Shown: positions 1-13,920 of the stretch, piece after piece
Layout: each line of letters opens with the position of its first letter
Numbering within the stretch: position 1 is the first letter of the stretch
Assembly (NCBI RefSeq): GCF_016862575.1
Contig: NZ_BONF01000005.1
Span: 1 to 64,000, forward strand
Length of the DNA: 64,000 bases
Source of the DNA: Catellatospora bangladeshensis
GTDB taxonomy: Bacteria; Actinomycetota; Actinomycetes; Mycobacteriales; Micromonosporaceae
Reading direction: 5' to 3'
Notes under the pieces: model-generated
What the model saw: the letters and a program-made list of their open reading frames with translations, nothing else
Databases searched by the model: none
What the model was told of the DNA's origin: nothing
Position numbers and translations under genes: made by a program

Positions 1-181
1 TCTACCACCCACTTGCCAGGCAAGTCGGGCGATCTTGGCGCGTCGCGCGGCAGGGGCGGCGGCCGGAAGGGCGGCTCGGCGCGTCGCGCGGCAGGGGTGT
101 GGTCGGCGGGGTGGGCAGTGGCGTGCGGGGTGGCAACACAGGGGTTGCGCAGGCAACCGGCGTGTTGCCGCCGTCGTCGAG
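1..181. repeat. Repeat remnant and nested hairpin downstream of mazG
   Basis: Positions 16-38 are identical to the right arm of the long hairpin repeat at 3231-3253, so this is one half of that repeat; the other half would lie left of the window. A 20-bp direct repeat (GGCGCGTCGCGCGGCAGGGG) occurs at 37-56 and 78-97. Positions 132-139 and 162-169 form an 8-bp inverted repeat enclosing a second 6-bp stem (143-148/153-158), just past the mazG stop codon on the minus strand, which could act as a terminator. I see no gene here. Confidence 0.5.
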
Positions 182-1123
182 TCAGGCCCGGTCGGCGAGC
201 GTTGCGGCGTAGCGGCGCAGCTCCTCGCGAAGGGCGGCCTCCGCGTCGGTGTCGGGTCCGGCGGCGGCGACCAGGGCGAGCAGGTGCCCACCGAGCGTGT
301 CGGACGGCTCAGGCAGGGGCAGGTCGTGGCGGCGGATCCGGGTGAGGATCTTCGCCGCGAGGGTCAGCGCGGGCAGCGACCAGGTGAGCCCGTCCAGCGC
401 GGCGTCCCCCGGCGTGCCGGCGTGGCCCTTCTCCTCGGCCTTGATCCGCTCCCAGTTGGCGATGATCTCGTCGACGTCCTCGACCGGGGTGCCGGCGAAG
501 ACGTGCGGGTTGCGCCGGATCATCTTCGCCACGAAGTCCCCGGCCACGTCGTCGACGTTCCAGGCGGCGCCCTCCGGCAGCTCCTGGGCGAGCTGCGCGT
601 GGAACAGCACCTGCAGCAGCACGTCGCCCATCTCGTCGCGCAGCGCCGCGTGGTCCCCGGCGACGATGGCGTCGTACGCCTCGTACGCCTCCTCCAGCAG
701 GTACTTCGCCAGGGTGCGGTGGGTCTGCTCGGCCCGCCACGGGTCGCGGGCCTGCAGGCGCTCGGTCACCGCGACCGCGTCCAGCAGGCGCGCGCCGGGC
801 GGGTCCCACGAGCCGTACATCAGCTCCAGCTCGGCCAGGCCGGGCTCGCGCGCCAGGCGCAGCCCCAGCTCCCGGGCGAGGAACTCGTCACCGCCCGGCC
901 CGGCCAGCCACACCGCGACCGGCTGCGCCGCGTCCAGCAGCAGCGCGGCGTTCGGCTCGGGCACGACGGTCACCGCCGCGCCCGAGGTGCGCAGGGCGTG
1001 CGTGGTCTCGCTCTCCGCACCGGCCAGCACCGGGTGGGCTCGGACGAGATCCCAGGCGGCGGCCGTGAGCAGCCCCGCCGGCATCCGCGGCGAGGTGACG
1101 AGCAGGACTATCCGGCGGGACAC
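182..1123 (-). CDS. mazG: MazG-family nucleoside triphosphate pyrophosphohydrolase
   Basis: Predicted 313-residue cytoplasmic NTP pyrophosphohydrolase, a house-cleaning enzyme that hydrolyses (d)NTPs to NMP and pyrophosphate. The MazG metal-binding signature is clear: the ExxE-type cluster LLEEAYE at residues 142-148 (E144, E145, E148) followed by EMGD (E164, D167). The first ~110 residues form a variable N-terminal part seen in actinobacterial homologues, which lack the second full MazG domain of the E. coli protein. I chose the GTG at 1123, two bases after the stop of the upstream lipoprotein gene; an open frame extends further upstream but only antisense to or overlapping that gene. The two genes probably form an operon read right to left. 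Confidence 0.9.
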   Translation of the reverse strand: MSRRIVLLVTSPRMPAGLLTAAAWDLVRAHPVLAGAESETTHALRTSGAAVTVVPEPNAALLLDAAQPVAVWLAGPGGDEFLARELGLRLAREPGLAELELMYGSWDPPGARLLDAVAVTERLQARDPWRAEQTHRTLAKYLLEEAYEAYDAIVAGDHAALRDEMGDVLLQVLFHAQLAQELPEGAAWNVDDVAGDFVAKMIRRNPHVFAGTPVEDVDEIIANWERIKAEEKGHAGTPGDAALDGLTWSLPALTLAAKILTRIRRHDLPLPEPSDTLGGHLLALVAAAGPDTDAEAALREELRRYAATLADRA

Positions 1124-1125
1124 CG

Positions 1126-1770
1126 TCAGCTGTTGGTCACCGCGGTGGACGACTGCTGGCCCAGGTCGGCGGTGACCGCCGGGCCCTGGTTGAACGACAG
1201 CAGCGGGATGGCCAGCGTCCGGTAGCGCGGGTTGATGGACACGCCCAGCGACTCGGCGGCCTGCTCCAGCTGCTGGCGCTGCCCCAGCGCGGCGGCGACC
1301 TGGCCACCCGCGGCGAGCTGGTCCTTGACCTGGTCGAAGGCGTTCGCCGGGTCGGCCGCGTTGATCGCGCCGACCGCGACGCCGTTGTCGTACACCTCGC
1401 GCAGGTCGGCGTCGGTCGGCTGGACCGCCTTGGCCGGCAGGGCCTGCTTGCAGGCCTCCATCCGGGCCTGGATCTCGACCAGCTCGGGCTGGCCGGCCGG
1501 CACCTGCGGCGGCGGCACGGTCACCCCGGCGGTCTGCGCGGCGCGCTGGCACACCTTGTCCAGGACCAGGATCTGCACCACCTGCGACCGCTCCGGCAGC
1601 TGCTCGGCGGTCATGTTCGGCAGCGCCTTGATCTGGTCGTGCAGCTTGGTGATCTGGTCTTCGGTGATGGTCGTGTCCCCCACGTACGCGGCGACGTTGG
1701 GGTTCGACCGGCAGGCGGCCAGGGCCAGCATGGCGGCGACAAGGCCAGCAGCGGCGGTCAGACGGCGCAC
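1126..1770 (-). CDS. SurA N-terminal-domain-like lipoprotein
   Basis: Predicted 214-residue exported lipoprotein. The start is the GTG at 1770, preceded by a GGAGG ribosome site 5 bases away; this places a signal peptide with lipobox LAAC (Cys20) at the N-terminus. The following segment (AYVGDTTITEDQI) matches the start of SurA/PrsA-type periplasmic chaperone N-terminal domains, but no parvulin isomerase domain follows, so a chaperone-like or peptide-binding role outside the membrane is likely without catalytic activity. The gene ends 2 bp before mazG. A SurA-like lipoprotein next to mazG and mfd is, from memory, a common arrangement in this family. Confidence 0.8.
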   Translation of the reverse strand: MRRLTAAAGLVAAMLALAACRSNPNVAAYVGDTTITEDQITKLHDQIKALPNMTAEQLPERSQVVQILVLDKVCQRAAQTAGVTVPPPQVPAGQPELVEIQARMEACKQALPAKAVQPTDADLREVYDNGVAVGAINAADPANAFDQVKDQLAAGGQVAAALGQRQQLEQAAESLGVSINPRYRTLAIPLLSFNQGPAVTADLGQQSSTAVTNS

Positions 1771-1896
1771 GGGATCCTCCAGAGACACGCTCTTACCCGG
1801 CAACTCTCTCACGAACGGTGTCTCCGGGAGATCTCAGGGTCGATTCAGGTGTTCGGGGGGTCCGTAAACAGGCATCGGCAGGGCAGAATTCCGCCC

Positions 1897-3069
1897 GTGA
1901 CGACGCAGACGCTTCCCCGCACCACCTCGGCCTGGGTGGACCTGGCCCGCACGGGGCCCGACGCGGTGCAGGCCCCCGCGGTGGTCGCCGCCGTCTACCG
2001 GCTCTGGCTGGCCGCCTTCTTCCTGAAGATGCTCGGCTCGAGCTGGGACATGTCGTGGCACTTCAAGTGGCTGCGCGACGACCTGGCCCCGCCGCACCTG
2101 CTCAACACCGCGGGCACCGTCATCGTGGTGGTGCTGGTGCTGTTCCAGGCGTACCACAACGTCGGCGTGGACGCGCTCGCCAAGCGCCTCATGGTCGGCG
2201 GCACCGCGACCTTCCTGGTGGCCATCCCGATCGACATCCTGAACCACCGGATCAACGGGCTGGACATCACGGCGTGGAGCCCGAGCCACGCGCTGCTGTA
2301 CATCGGCACCGCGTTCATGCTCCTCGGCGTCGCGCGCGGCTACTGGATCTCGACGCCGCCGAGCCGGGCGCGCATCCTGGTCAGCGCCGCGATCTGGGGC
2401 TTCTTCCTGGAGAACGTGCTCTTCCCGAGCCAGCACCAGGAGTACGGCGTGCTCTCGCTGGAGTCGTGGCGGGCGGGGGCGCCCACCGCCGAGCCGATCC
2501 TGCTGCAGTTCGCCGCCGACCAGATCGGCCGCCAGGTCGACGACATCGCCGTACAGGGCTTCGCCCTCCCGGTCGGGCCGGGGGTGTATCCGGCCTGGAT
2601 CGTCGGCGCGGCGCTGCTGACCCTGGTCGCGGCCCGTGCGCTGATCGGCGCCCGCTGGACCGCCACCGCGATCGCCGCGAGCTACCTGGCGTACCGCCTG
2701 GTCATGTGGGGTCTGCTGGCCGGCACCGGCTTCCCGAAGTCCATCCCGCCGTTCCTGCTGCTGGCCGGCGCGATCGCCGTGGACCTGGTGTTCCTGGCCT
2801 TCGCCGCGCGCGGCGCGAAGTCGCTGATCCCCCGGCAGGCCGGTCCGGAGCGGGTGGCGGTGCAGAGCGGATCGAGCCTGGTGCCGGTGCTGGCCGTGGC
2901 CGTGCTCGGCGCGGCGATCGCCACCGCGGCCACCGCGGGCGCGGGCTGGCTGCAGGACTTCTTCATCGGCACCCCGCCGATCGACTACCCCGCCTACGGC
3001 TACGGCTTCGCCGCCCTCGCCGTCGGCTGGGCCGTCATCGCCACCCTCACCCGCCCCCGCCACTCCTGA
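1897..3069 (+). CDS. Polytopic membrane protein of unknown function
   Basis: A 390-residue protein with roughly nine to ten hydrophobic segments spread over its length (for example residues near 30-45, 70-85, 95-115, 240-260 and 335-355). The start is the GTG at 1897, which gives a short soluble N-terminus before the first membrane segment. I do not recognise a family. Conserved-looking features are charged and aromatic loops (SSWDMSWHFKW, FPSQHQEYG) near the membrane. It stands alone, divergent from the lipoprotein-mazG pair, and is followed by a strong terminator hairpin. Confidence 0.8.
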   Translation: MTTQTLPRTTSAWVDLARTGPDAVQAPAVVAAVYRLWLAAFFLKMLGSSWDMSWHFKWLRDDLAPPHLLNTAGTVIVVVLVLFQAYHNVGVDALAKRLMVGGTATFLVAIPIDILNHRINGLDITAWSPSHALLYIGTAFMLLGVARGYWISTPPSRARILVSAAIWGFFLENVLFPSQHQEYGVLSLESWRAGAPTAEPILLQFAADQIGRQVDDIAVQGFALPVGPGVYPAWIVGAALLTLVAARALIGARWTATAIAASYLAYRLVMWGLLAGTGFPKSIPPFLLLAGAIAVDLVFLAFAARGAKSLIPRQAGPERVAVQSGSSLVPVLAVAVLGAAIATAATAGAGWLQDFFIGTPPIDYPAYGYGFAALAVGWAVIATLTRPRHS

Positions 3070-3085
3070 CCGACCGACCGACGCG

Positions 3086-3120
3086 AAAGGCGGGCAGCCC
3101 TCGGGCAGCCCGCCTTTTCC
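3086..3120 (+). terminator. Rho-independent terminator after the membrane protein gene
   Basis: AAAGGCGGGC (3086-3095) and GCCCGCCTTT (3108-3117) form a perfect 10-bp stem with a 12-base loop and are followed by further T residues. It lies 17 bases after the stop codon of the plus-strand gene. Confidence 0.85.
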
Positions 3121-3174
3121 GTGCCCGTCGACACCCGCCCGGCCCGGCGCTCCCGGCCCGTCCGGCCTCCCCAT

Positions 3175-3249
3175 GATCGTCCGACTTGCCTGGCAGACGG
3201 GCGTATCTTGAGCGCGCATTCGCCCATGTGCCAGGCAAGTCGGGCGATC
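3175..3249. repeat. Long hairpin repeat (ACTTGCCTGGCA family), copy 2
   Basis: Arms at 3175-3203 and 3221-3249 are 29 bases each and complementary at all but about four positions. The right arm reads on into sequence identical to positions 16-38, and the same core is in the hairpin at 9103-9179. It lies between convergent genes (membrane protein and ogt), so it could also terminate transcription. Confidence 0.8.
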
Positions 3250-3300
3250 TTGGACCCGGATCTTGGAGCGCGGCCCGCGCAGCCTGCGCGGGTGGGTGGG

Positions 3301-3779
3301 TCAGGCGAGCCAGTCGTGTTCCATGCGGACGCGGGCTTCGAGTTCGAGGAGGTGGCGTTTGGCGGGGAGGCCGCCGCCGAAGCCGACGAGCTTGCCGCCC
3401 GCGCCGACGACGCGGTGGCAGGGCACCACGACGCCGACCGGGTTGCGGTTGCAGGCCATGCCGACCGCACGGGCCGCGTCCGGCTCGCCGACCGCGCGGG
3501 CGACCTCGCCGTACGTGTGCGTCTCGCCGTACGGGATGCGGGACAGCTGCGCCCACACCGCCCGCTCGAAGTCGCTGCCGCGGCGGATCGACACGGGCAC
3601 GGTGAACTCGACCAGCTCCCCGGCGAAGTACGCGCGCAACTGCTCGGCGACCTCGTCCAGCAGCGGATCGACCTCGACCGGCACGTCCTGGGCGCCGAAC
3701 AGCACCCGGCACAGCCCGATGTCGTCGACGGCGAGGCCCAGCGGCCCGACCGGCGTGTCCACCACCGTCCACCGCTTCG

Positions 3780-3783
<4 letters not shown>
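3301..3783 (-). CDS. ogt: Methylated-DNA--protein-cysteine S-methyltransferase
   Basis: A 160-residue suicide DNA-repair protein that transfers the methyl group from O6-methylguanine to its own cysteine. The active-site motif PCHRV is present (Cys122), followed by the conserved GxxGGGLPAKRxLLxLE stretch; the upstream helix-turn-helix (YGETHTYGEVARAVG) is typical of Ogt/AGT. The ATG at 3783 overlaps the mfd stop codon by 4 bp (ATGA), so translation is probably coupled to mfd, which pairs strand-specific repair with direct reversal. Confidence 0.93.
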
Positions 3784-7337
<3,554 letters not shown>

Positions 7338-7500
7338 GGTGAGCGCCTTCCCGCCCGGTGCGCACGGGCCGTGGCGGCCACGGCGAAAGCCCCGCAACCA
7401 GGCAGGTACGGGGTTCCACCGCAGAGCCTACCCCCGATGCCCGACCCACCCGCCAGGACTTTCCGACGCGCCGCCGGCACCCCGGGTGGCGTCGCCCGCT

Positions 7501-7572
7501 GGGCCTGCACTTTCGGGGAAACTGCAGCTCCGGCGGCCGGAATCGGTGCGGTTTCCCCGAAAGTGCGGGCCC
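7501..7572 (-). terminator. Large inverted repeat downstream of the small lipoprotein gene
   Basis: GCACTTTCGGGGAAAC (7507-7522) pairs perfectly with 7551-7566, and the pairing extends outward through a T-G wobble to GGGCC/GGCCC, giving about 22 paired positions with a 28-base loop. It lies 9 bases beyond the lipoprotein stop and 160 bases before mfd, so it most likely separates the two transcription units. Confidence 0.6.
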
Positions 7573-7580
7573 GGACGGCG

Positions 7581-8051
7581 TCAGGCGCAGAACTTGTCGA
7601 TCTCCGCGCCGGCCTTCTCGATCTCGGAGCCGTCCATCATCGTGTCGGCGTCGTCGATGGTCTTCATCTTGGCGGCCTCGGCCTTCAGCGCCGTGGCGAA
7701 CGCCTGGATGCCGGCCTTCAGCTTCGGGTCCTCCGCCTTGGCGGCCTCAGCGGCGATGCCGTCGGCCCACTTGGTGAAGACCTTCTTCATCGCGTCCACG
7801 GTGGCCTTGTCGATCTGCGCCTCGGTCGTCTTGCCCTTGACCGCGTCGGTCACCGCCTTGGTGGTCTCCGCCTCCAGCGTCTTACCGGCGAGCACCTCCT
7901 CCAGCGCCCCGCACACCTGCTTGGTGTTGGCGGAGTAGTCGGGCGCGGCGGAGGACGCGGCGGGCGCGGCGCCCGGGTCCGCGGCGGAGCCGCAGGCGGC
8001 GGTGGCGAGCAGCGCGCCACCGAGGACAACGGCCGCGAGAGCACGTCGCAT
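7581..8051 (-). CDS. Small exported lipoprotein, function unknown
   Basis: A 156-residue protein with a clear lipoprotein signal: MRRALAAVVLGGALLATAAC, Cys20 being the lipidation site, followed by an Ala/Ser/Pro-rich tether. The mature part is rich in Lys, Ala and Glu and predicted helical; two further cysteines (Val-Cys-Gly and the penultimate Cys) could form a disulfide. The ATG at 8051 has a GAGGAACC ribosome site. I recognise no enzyme motif; it resembles other small actinobacterial lipoproteins of unknown role. Confidence 0.85.
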   Translation of the reverse strand: MRRALAAVVLGGALLATAACGSAADPGAAPAASSAAPDYSANTKQVCGALEEVLAGKTLEAETTKAVTDAVKGKTTEAQIDKATVDAMKKVFTKWADGIAAEAAKAEDPKLKAGIQAFATALKAEAAKMKTIDDADTMMDGSEIEKAGAEIDKFCA

Positions 8052-8231
8052 GAGAGGTTCCTCTTTCCGTTCGGAATAAGCCTCCGGCCCGGAGGATCCG
8101 CAGTGGGCGGCCGGGCGGGGCGGGGTACGCCGAGAAGCCTGCGGCAGGCCGCTGCCGGACCGCTGCGCCGCCGCTGCCCGGCCGCTGCCACGCACTGCCG
8201 AGCGGCTGCCGTACGCGCTTGACCTGCGCTT

Positions 8232-8275
8232 ACGTTATGTAGATGGAATCCACGTAGATTCCATCTACATAACGT
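8232..8275. promoter_or_regulatory. 19-bp perfect palindrome upstream of the SDR gene
   Basis: ACGTTATGTAGATGGAATC (8232-8250), a 6-base spacer, and its exact reverse complement (8257-8275). It is AT-rich against a ~72% GC background and ends 15 bases before the SDR start codon. Size and position fit an operator for a dimeric regulator, although a hairpin in the mRNA or a mobile-element footprint cannot be excluded. Confidence 0.5.
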
Positions 8276-8290
8276 GGTTATGGTTCAGCG

Positions 8291-9058
8291 ATGATTGGCG
8301 ATCTTGGCAGTCGGCCCGTGGCGCTGGTGACCGGCGTCGGGCGCAGCACGAACATCGGGGCGGCCGTGGCCCGGCGGCTCACCGCGGACGGATACCGCGT
8401 CATGCTCACGGGCCTGCCGTCGTACGACGCCGAGCAGGGCCTGCCCGGCGGCGACCCCGCCGCCCTCGCCGCCGAACTCGGCGCGTTCTGGCACCCCGCC
8501 GACCTGACCGCGCCCGGCGGCCCGGAGGCGCTGGTCGCCGCCGCGATCGAGCGCTTCGGCGGGCTGGACACGCTGGTCTCCTGCCACACCTACTCCACCC
8601 ACACCCCGCTCGGCGAGCTGGACCCGGCTGAGATCGACCGGCACTTGACCGTCAACGTGCGCGCCAACATGCTGCTGGTGCAGGCGTACGCCGCCGCGCA
8701 CGCCGACGCCCGGCCGGGCCGGATCGTGCTGTTCACCTCGGGGCAGCGGCTCGGCCCGATGACCGGCGAGCTGGCGTACGCGGCGAGCAAGGCCGCCATC
8801 GAGTACCTGGCGCGCGACTTCTCCGTGCTGCTCGCGCCGCGCGGCGTCACCGTGAACGCGATCAACCCCGGCCCCAACGACACCGGCTGGGCCGATCCGG
8901 AGACGCACGCCTGGGTCCGCGACCGCTTCCCCGCCAAACGCTGGGGCACCCCGGACGACACCGCCAAACTCGTCAGCTGGCTCTGCTCCCCCGAGGCCGA
9001 CTGGATCACCGGCCAGATCATCGACTCCGCCGGCGGCTGGTCCCCCCACAACGCCTGA
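8291..9058 (+). CDS. Short-chain dehydrogenase/reductase (SDR)
   Basis: A 255-residue NAD(P)-dependent oxidoreductase of the classical SDR type. The nucleotide-binding loop is TGVGRSTNIG (residues 14-23), a variant of TGxxxGxG, and the catalytic residues are visible as Ser150, Tyr163 and Lys167 in the YxxxK motif; PGPNDTGW (193-200) is the usual post-catalytic loop. The shape resembles 3-oxoacyl-ACP reductase-like enzymes but the substrate cannot be named. There is no strong ribosome site at the ATG at 8291. The perfect palindrome just upstream suggests dedicated control. Confidence 0.85.
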   Translation: MIGDLGSRPVALVTGVGRSTNIGAAVARRLTADGYRVMLTGLPSYDAEQGLPGGDPAALAAELGAFWHPADLTAPGGPEALVAAAIERFGGLDTLVSCHTYSTHTPLGELDPAEIDRHLTVNVRANMLLVQAYAAAHADARPGRIVLFTSGQRLGPMTGELAYAASKAAIEYLARDFSVLLAPRGVTVNAINPGPNDTGWADPETHAWVRDRFPAKRWGTPDDTAKLVSWLCSPEADWITGQIIDSAGGWSPHNA

Positions 9059-9102
9059 CCGCCTCCCGCGGCCGCGCGCCCACCCGACCCGGCCCGGCCG
9101 CT

Positions 9103-9179
9103 TGATCATCCAACTTGCCAGGCAGGTGGGCGTATCTTGAGCCCGGATACGCCCACCTGCCAGGCAAGTCGGATGATCA
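9103..9179. repeat. Long hairpin repeat (ACTTGCCAGGCA family), copy 3
   Basis: Two 34-base arms (9103-9136 and 9146-9179) are complementary at 32 positions around a 9-base loop. The core matches the repeats at 1-38 and 3175-3249. It is intergenic, after the SDR gene and before ppc. Confidence 0.85.
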
Positions 9180-9258
9180 TGGCGGGAAATGATCGCGAAA
9201 TATGGGATGGTCCGCGTCACAGGGGCGGATAGGGGGCGGGGGCAGTAGCATCCTGCGC

Positions 9259-9274
9259 AGGACAGCGCTGTCCT
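9259..9274. promoter_or_regulatory. 16-bp palindrome in the ppc leader
   Basis: AGGACAGCGCTGTCCT is a perfect palindrome 25 bases before the ppc GTG start. It could be an operator or a small mRNA hairpin; nothing else identifies it. Confidence 0.35.
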
Positions 9275-9298
9275 TCGGACCCACGGAAGGAACGCGCG

Positions 9299-12109
<2,811 letters not shown>

Positions 12110-12342
12110 GGATCATCCCTTCGGCCACCCAGGTTGCGCTCAACGGTTTCACAGGTGGGCGCAACATGCTCGAAATCGCGGCACGATCTCATCGACGGGG
12201 TGATGCACTCGACCGCGGTGCGCGCTACTGCCACACTTGTCACCTGCGGAACGTGGTGAGGTGCTCGGCGCGCCGTGACGGCGGCGGCGAGCGAGGCGAA
12301 GTGACGCCGTGCGGGGCCGGCGCTGGGGAGGCAGGAGCGGAC

Positions 12343-13863
12343 GTGAGCGAGCGGAGCGAACGGGTGATCGGAGACGAGGCGCTGCGTGGGGCACCCACGT
12401 GGACCCCGAACCCGACCGAGCTGTCCGACCTGGAGCTGCTGCTGGCGGGTGCGTACGAGCCGCTCGGCGGCTTCCTGGGCCGGGAGGACCTGCGCTCGGT
12501 GGCCGCCACCGCGCGCCTGGTCGACGGCCGGGCGTGGCCGCTGCCGGTGAAGCTCGAGGTGCCCGCGGGCATGCTGGACGGTATCGACGTCGCCGACGCG
12601 CCGCCGCTGGTGCTGACCGACGCCGAGGGCGCGCCGATCGCCCGGCTCGACGTGGCCGAGGTGTGGCCCGTCCGGGAGGGCTGGTCCGGCGTCGCCGGCG
12701 AGGTCCACCGCTACGGCGACGGCGGGCGGGCCCCGTTCGCGCGCCTGCGGATGCCCACCGACGTGGTGCGGAGCCAGCTCACCGCGCAGCGTGTGCTCGG
12801 CTTCTTCGCCGACCGCCCGCTGCACCGCCCGCAGCTCGCCCAGCTCAACCACGCCGCCCGGCAGCTCAACGCGCAGCTCGTGGTGCTGGTGCCGGTCGGC
12901 GTGCCGGGGCCGGACGGGCTGCCGTCCGAGGCGCTGGTGCGCTGCGTGCTGGCCGCCCGCGACCGGATGAACGAGCCGGTCATCGTGGCCGTGCCGCTGA
13001 CCAGCCGGGGCAGCGAGGTCACCGACGCGCTGATCCGGGCCCGGGTCGCCGCCGCGTACGGCGTGACGCACCTGCTGGGCACGCCCACCACGCTCACCGG
13101 CGCGGGCCCGCGCGTGCTCATCCCGCGCGAGCTGGTCTACGACAGCCGGGACGGGCAGTGGCGCGACCGCGACGAGGTGCCCGAGCGGTTCGAGCGCATC
13201 GCGCTGACCGACGAGGAGATCGCCGGGCTGCTCGACGACGGCCTGCCGCTGCCCGAGTGGCACACCCCGCCCGCGGTGGCCCGCGAGCTGTCCAAGGCCC
13301 GCCCGCCCCGCCGCCAGCGCGGCGTGGTGCTGTTCTTCACCGGCCTGAGCGGCTCGGGCAAGTCCACGGTGTCCCGGGGCGTGGCCGACGCGCTGCTGGA
13401 GACCGGCGAGCGCAGCCTGACCGTGCTCGACGGCGACGTGGTGCGCCGCGAGCTGTCCGCCGGGCTGGGCTTCAGCAAGGCCGACCGGGACCTGAACATC
13501 CGCCGCATCGGCTGGGTGGCCGCGGAGACGGCCCGGCACGGCGGCATGGCGATCTGCTGCCCGATCGCGCCGTACGCCAGCGCGCGGGCCACGGCGCGGG
13601 CCATGGCCACGGCGGCGGGCGCGGACTTCGTGCTGGTGCACGTGGCGACGCCGCTGGAGGTGTGCGAGCAGCGCGACCGCAAGGGCCTCTACGCCCGCGC
13701 GCGGGCCGGGCAGATCACGGGGATGACCGGCATCGACGACCCGTACGAGGAGCCCACCGACGCCGAGCTGGTGATCGACACCTCGGAGGGCACCGTCGAC
13801 GACGCCGTCGAGACCGTGCTGGCCTTCCTCGGCGAAGAGGGCTGGATCAACCCGCGCAGCTGA
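12343..13863 (+). CDS. cysC: Adenylyl-sulfate kinase with a degenerate ATP-sulfurylase-like N-terminal region
   Basis: A 506-residue two-part protein. Residues ~325-506 are a complete APS kinase, which phosphorylates adenylyl sulfate to PAPS: P-loop GLSGSGKS (334-341), LDGDVVRRELSAGLGFSKADRDLNIRR, and the DPYEEP segment. Residues ~20-300 follow the layout of ATP sulfurylase (PUA-like part with GAYEPLGGFLG, then the catalytic domain), but the nucleotide-binding QxRNPxHxxH motif is replaced by ADRPLHRPQ (156-164), so sulfurylase activity is unlikely. The start is the GTG at 12343 with an AGGAG site. It lies beside a locus with two PAPS-dependent sulfotransferases, which suggests it supplies their donor. 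Confidence 0.88.
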   Translation: MSERSERVIGDEALRGAPTWTPNPTELSDLELLLAGAYEPLGGFLGREDLRSVAATARLVDGRAWPLPVKLEVPAGMLDGIDVADAPPLVLTDAEGAPIARLDVAEVWPVREGWSGVAGEVHRYGDGGRAPFARLRMPTDVVRSQLTAQRVLGFFADRPLHRPQLAQLNHAARQLNAQLVVLVPVGVPGPDGLPSEALVRCVLAARDRMNEPVIVAVPLTSRGSEVTDALIRARVAAAYGVTHLLGTPTTLTGAGPRVLIPRELVYDSRDGQWRDRDEVPERFERIALTDEEIAGLLDDGLPLPEWHTPPAVARELSKARPPRRQRGVVLFFTGLSGSGKSTVSRGVADALLETGERSLTVLDGDVVRRELSAGLGFSKADRDLNIRRIGWVAAETARHGGMAICCPIAPYASARATARAMATAAGADFVLVHVATPLEVCEQRDRKGLYARARAGQITGMTGIDDPYEEPTDAELVIDTSEGTVDDAVETVLAFLGEEGWINPRS

Positions 13864-13867
13864 AGAC

Positions 13868-13920
13868 GTTAAGAAGGGCACCTTCTACAACGCATAGCGT
13901 TAAGAAGGTGCCCTTCCTTT
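13868..13920. repeat. KGTFL palindromic repeat, copy A (bidirectional terminator)
   Basis: GAAGGGCACCTTC (13873-13885) and its reverse complement (13904-13916) lie within a ~52-bp unit also found at 26277, 32873 and 36429. It fills the gap between the convergent cysC and glycosidase genes and touches the glycosidase stop codon, so it probably terminates both. Confidence 0.85.

Noticed and set aside
1-97. Direct repeats as a possible CRISPR or insertion-sequence end
   Set aside because: Only two copies of 20 bp with an unrelated 21-bp gap, and no cas or transposase genes anywhere in the window.
12110-12342. Small RNA or gene between ppc and cysC
   Set aside because: Only weak inverted repeats (GTTGCGC/GCGCAAC near 12133-12166) are visible and no ORF with a ribosome site; probably terminator plus cysC promoter.
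13013-13014. A second overlapping gene in the cysC region on the plus strand
   Set aside because: The alternative frame is Arg/Ala-rich shadow of cysC without motifs.
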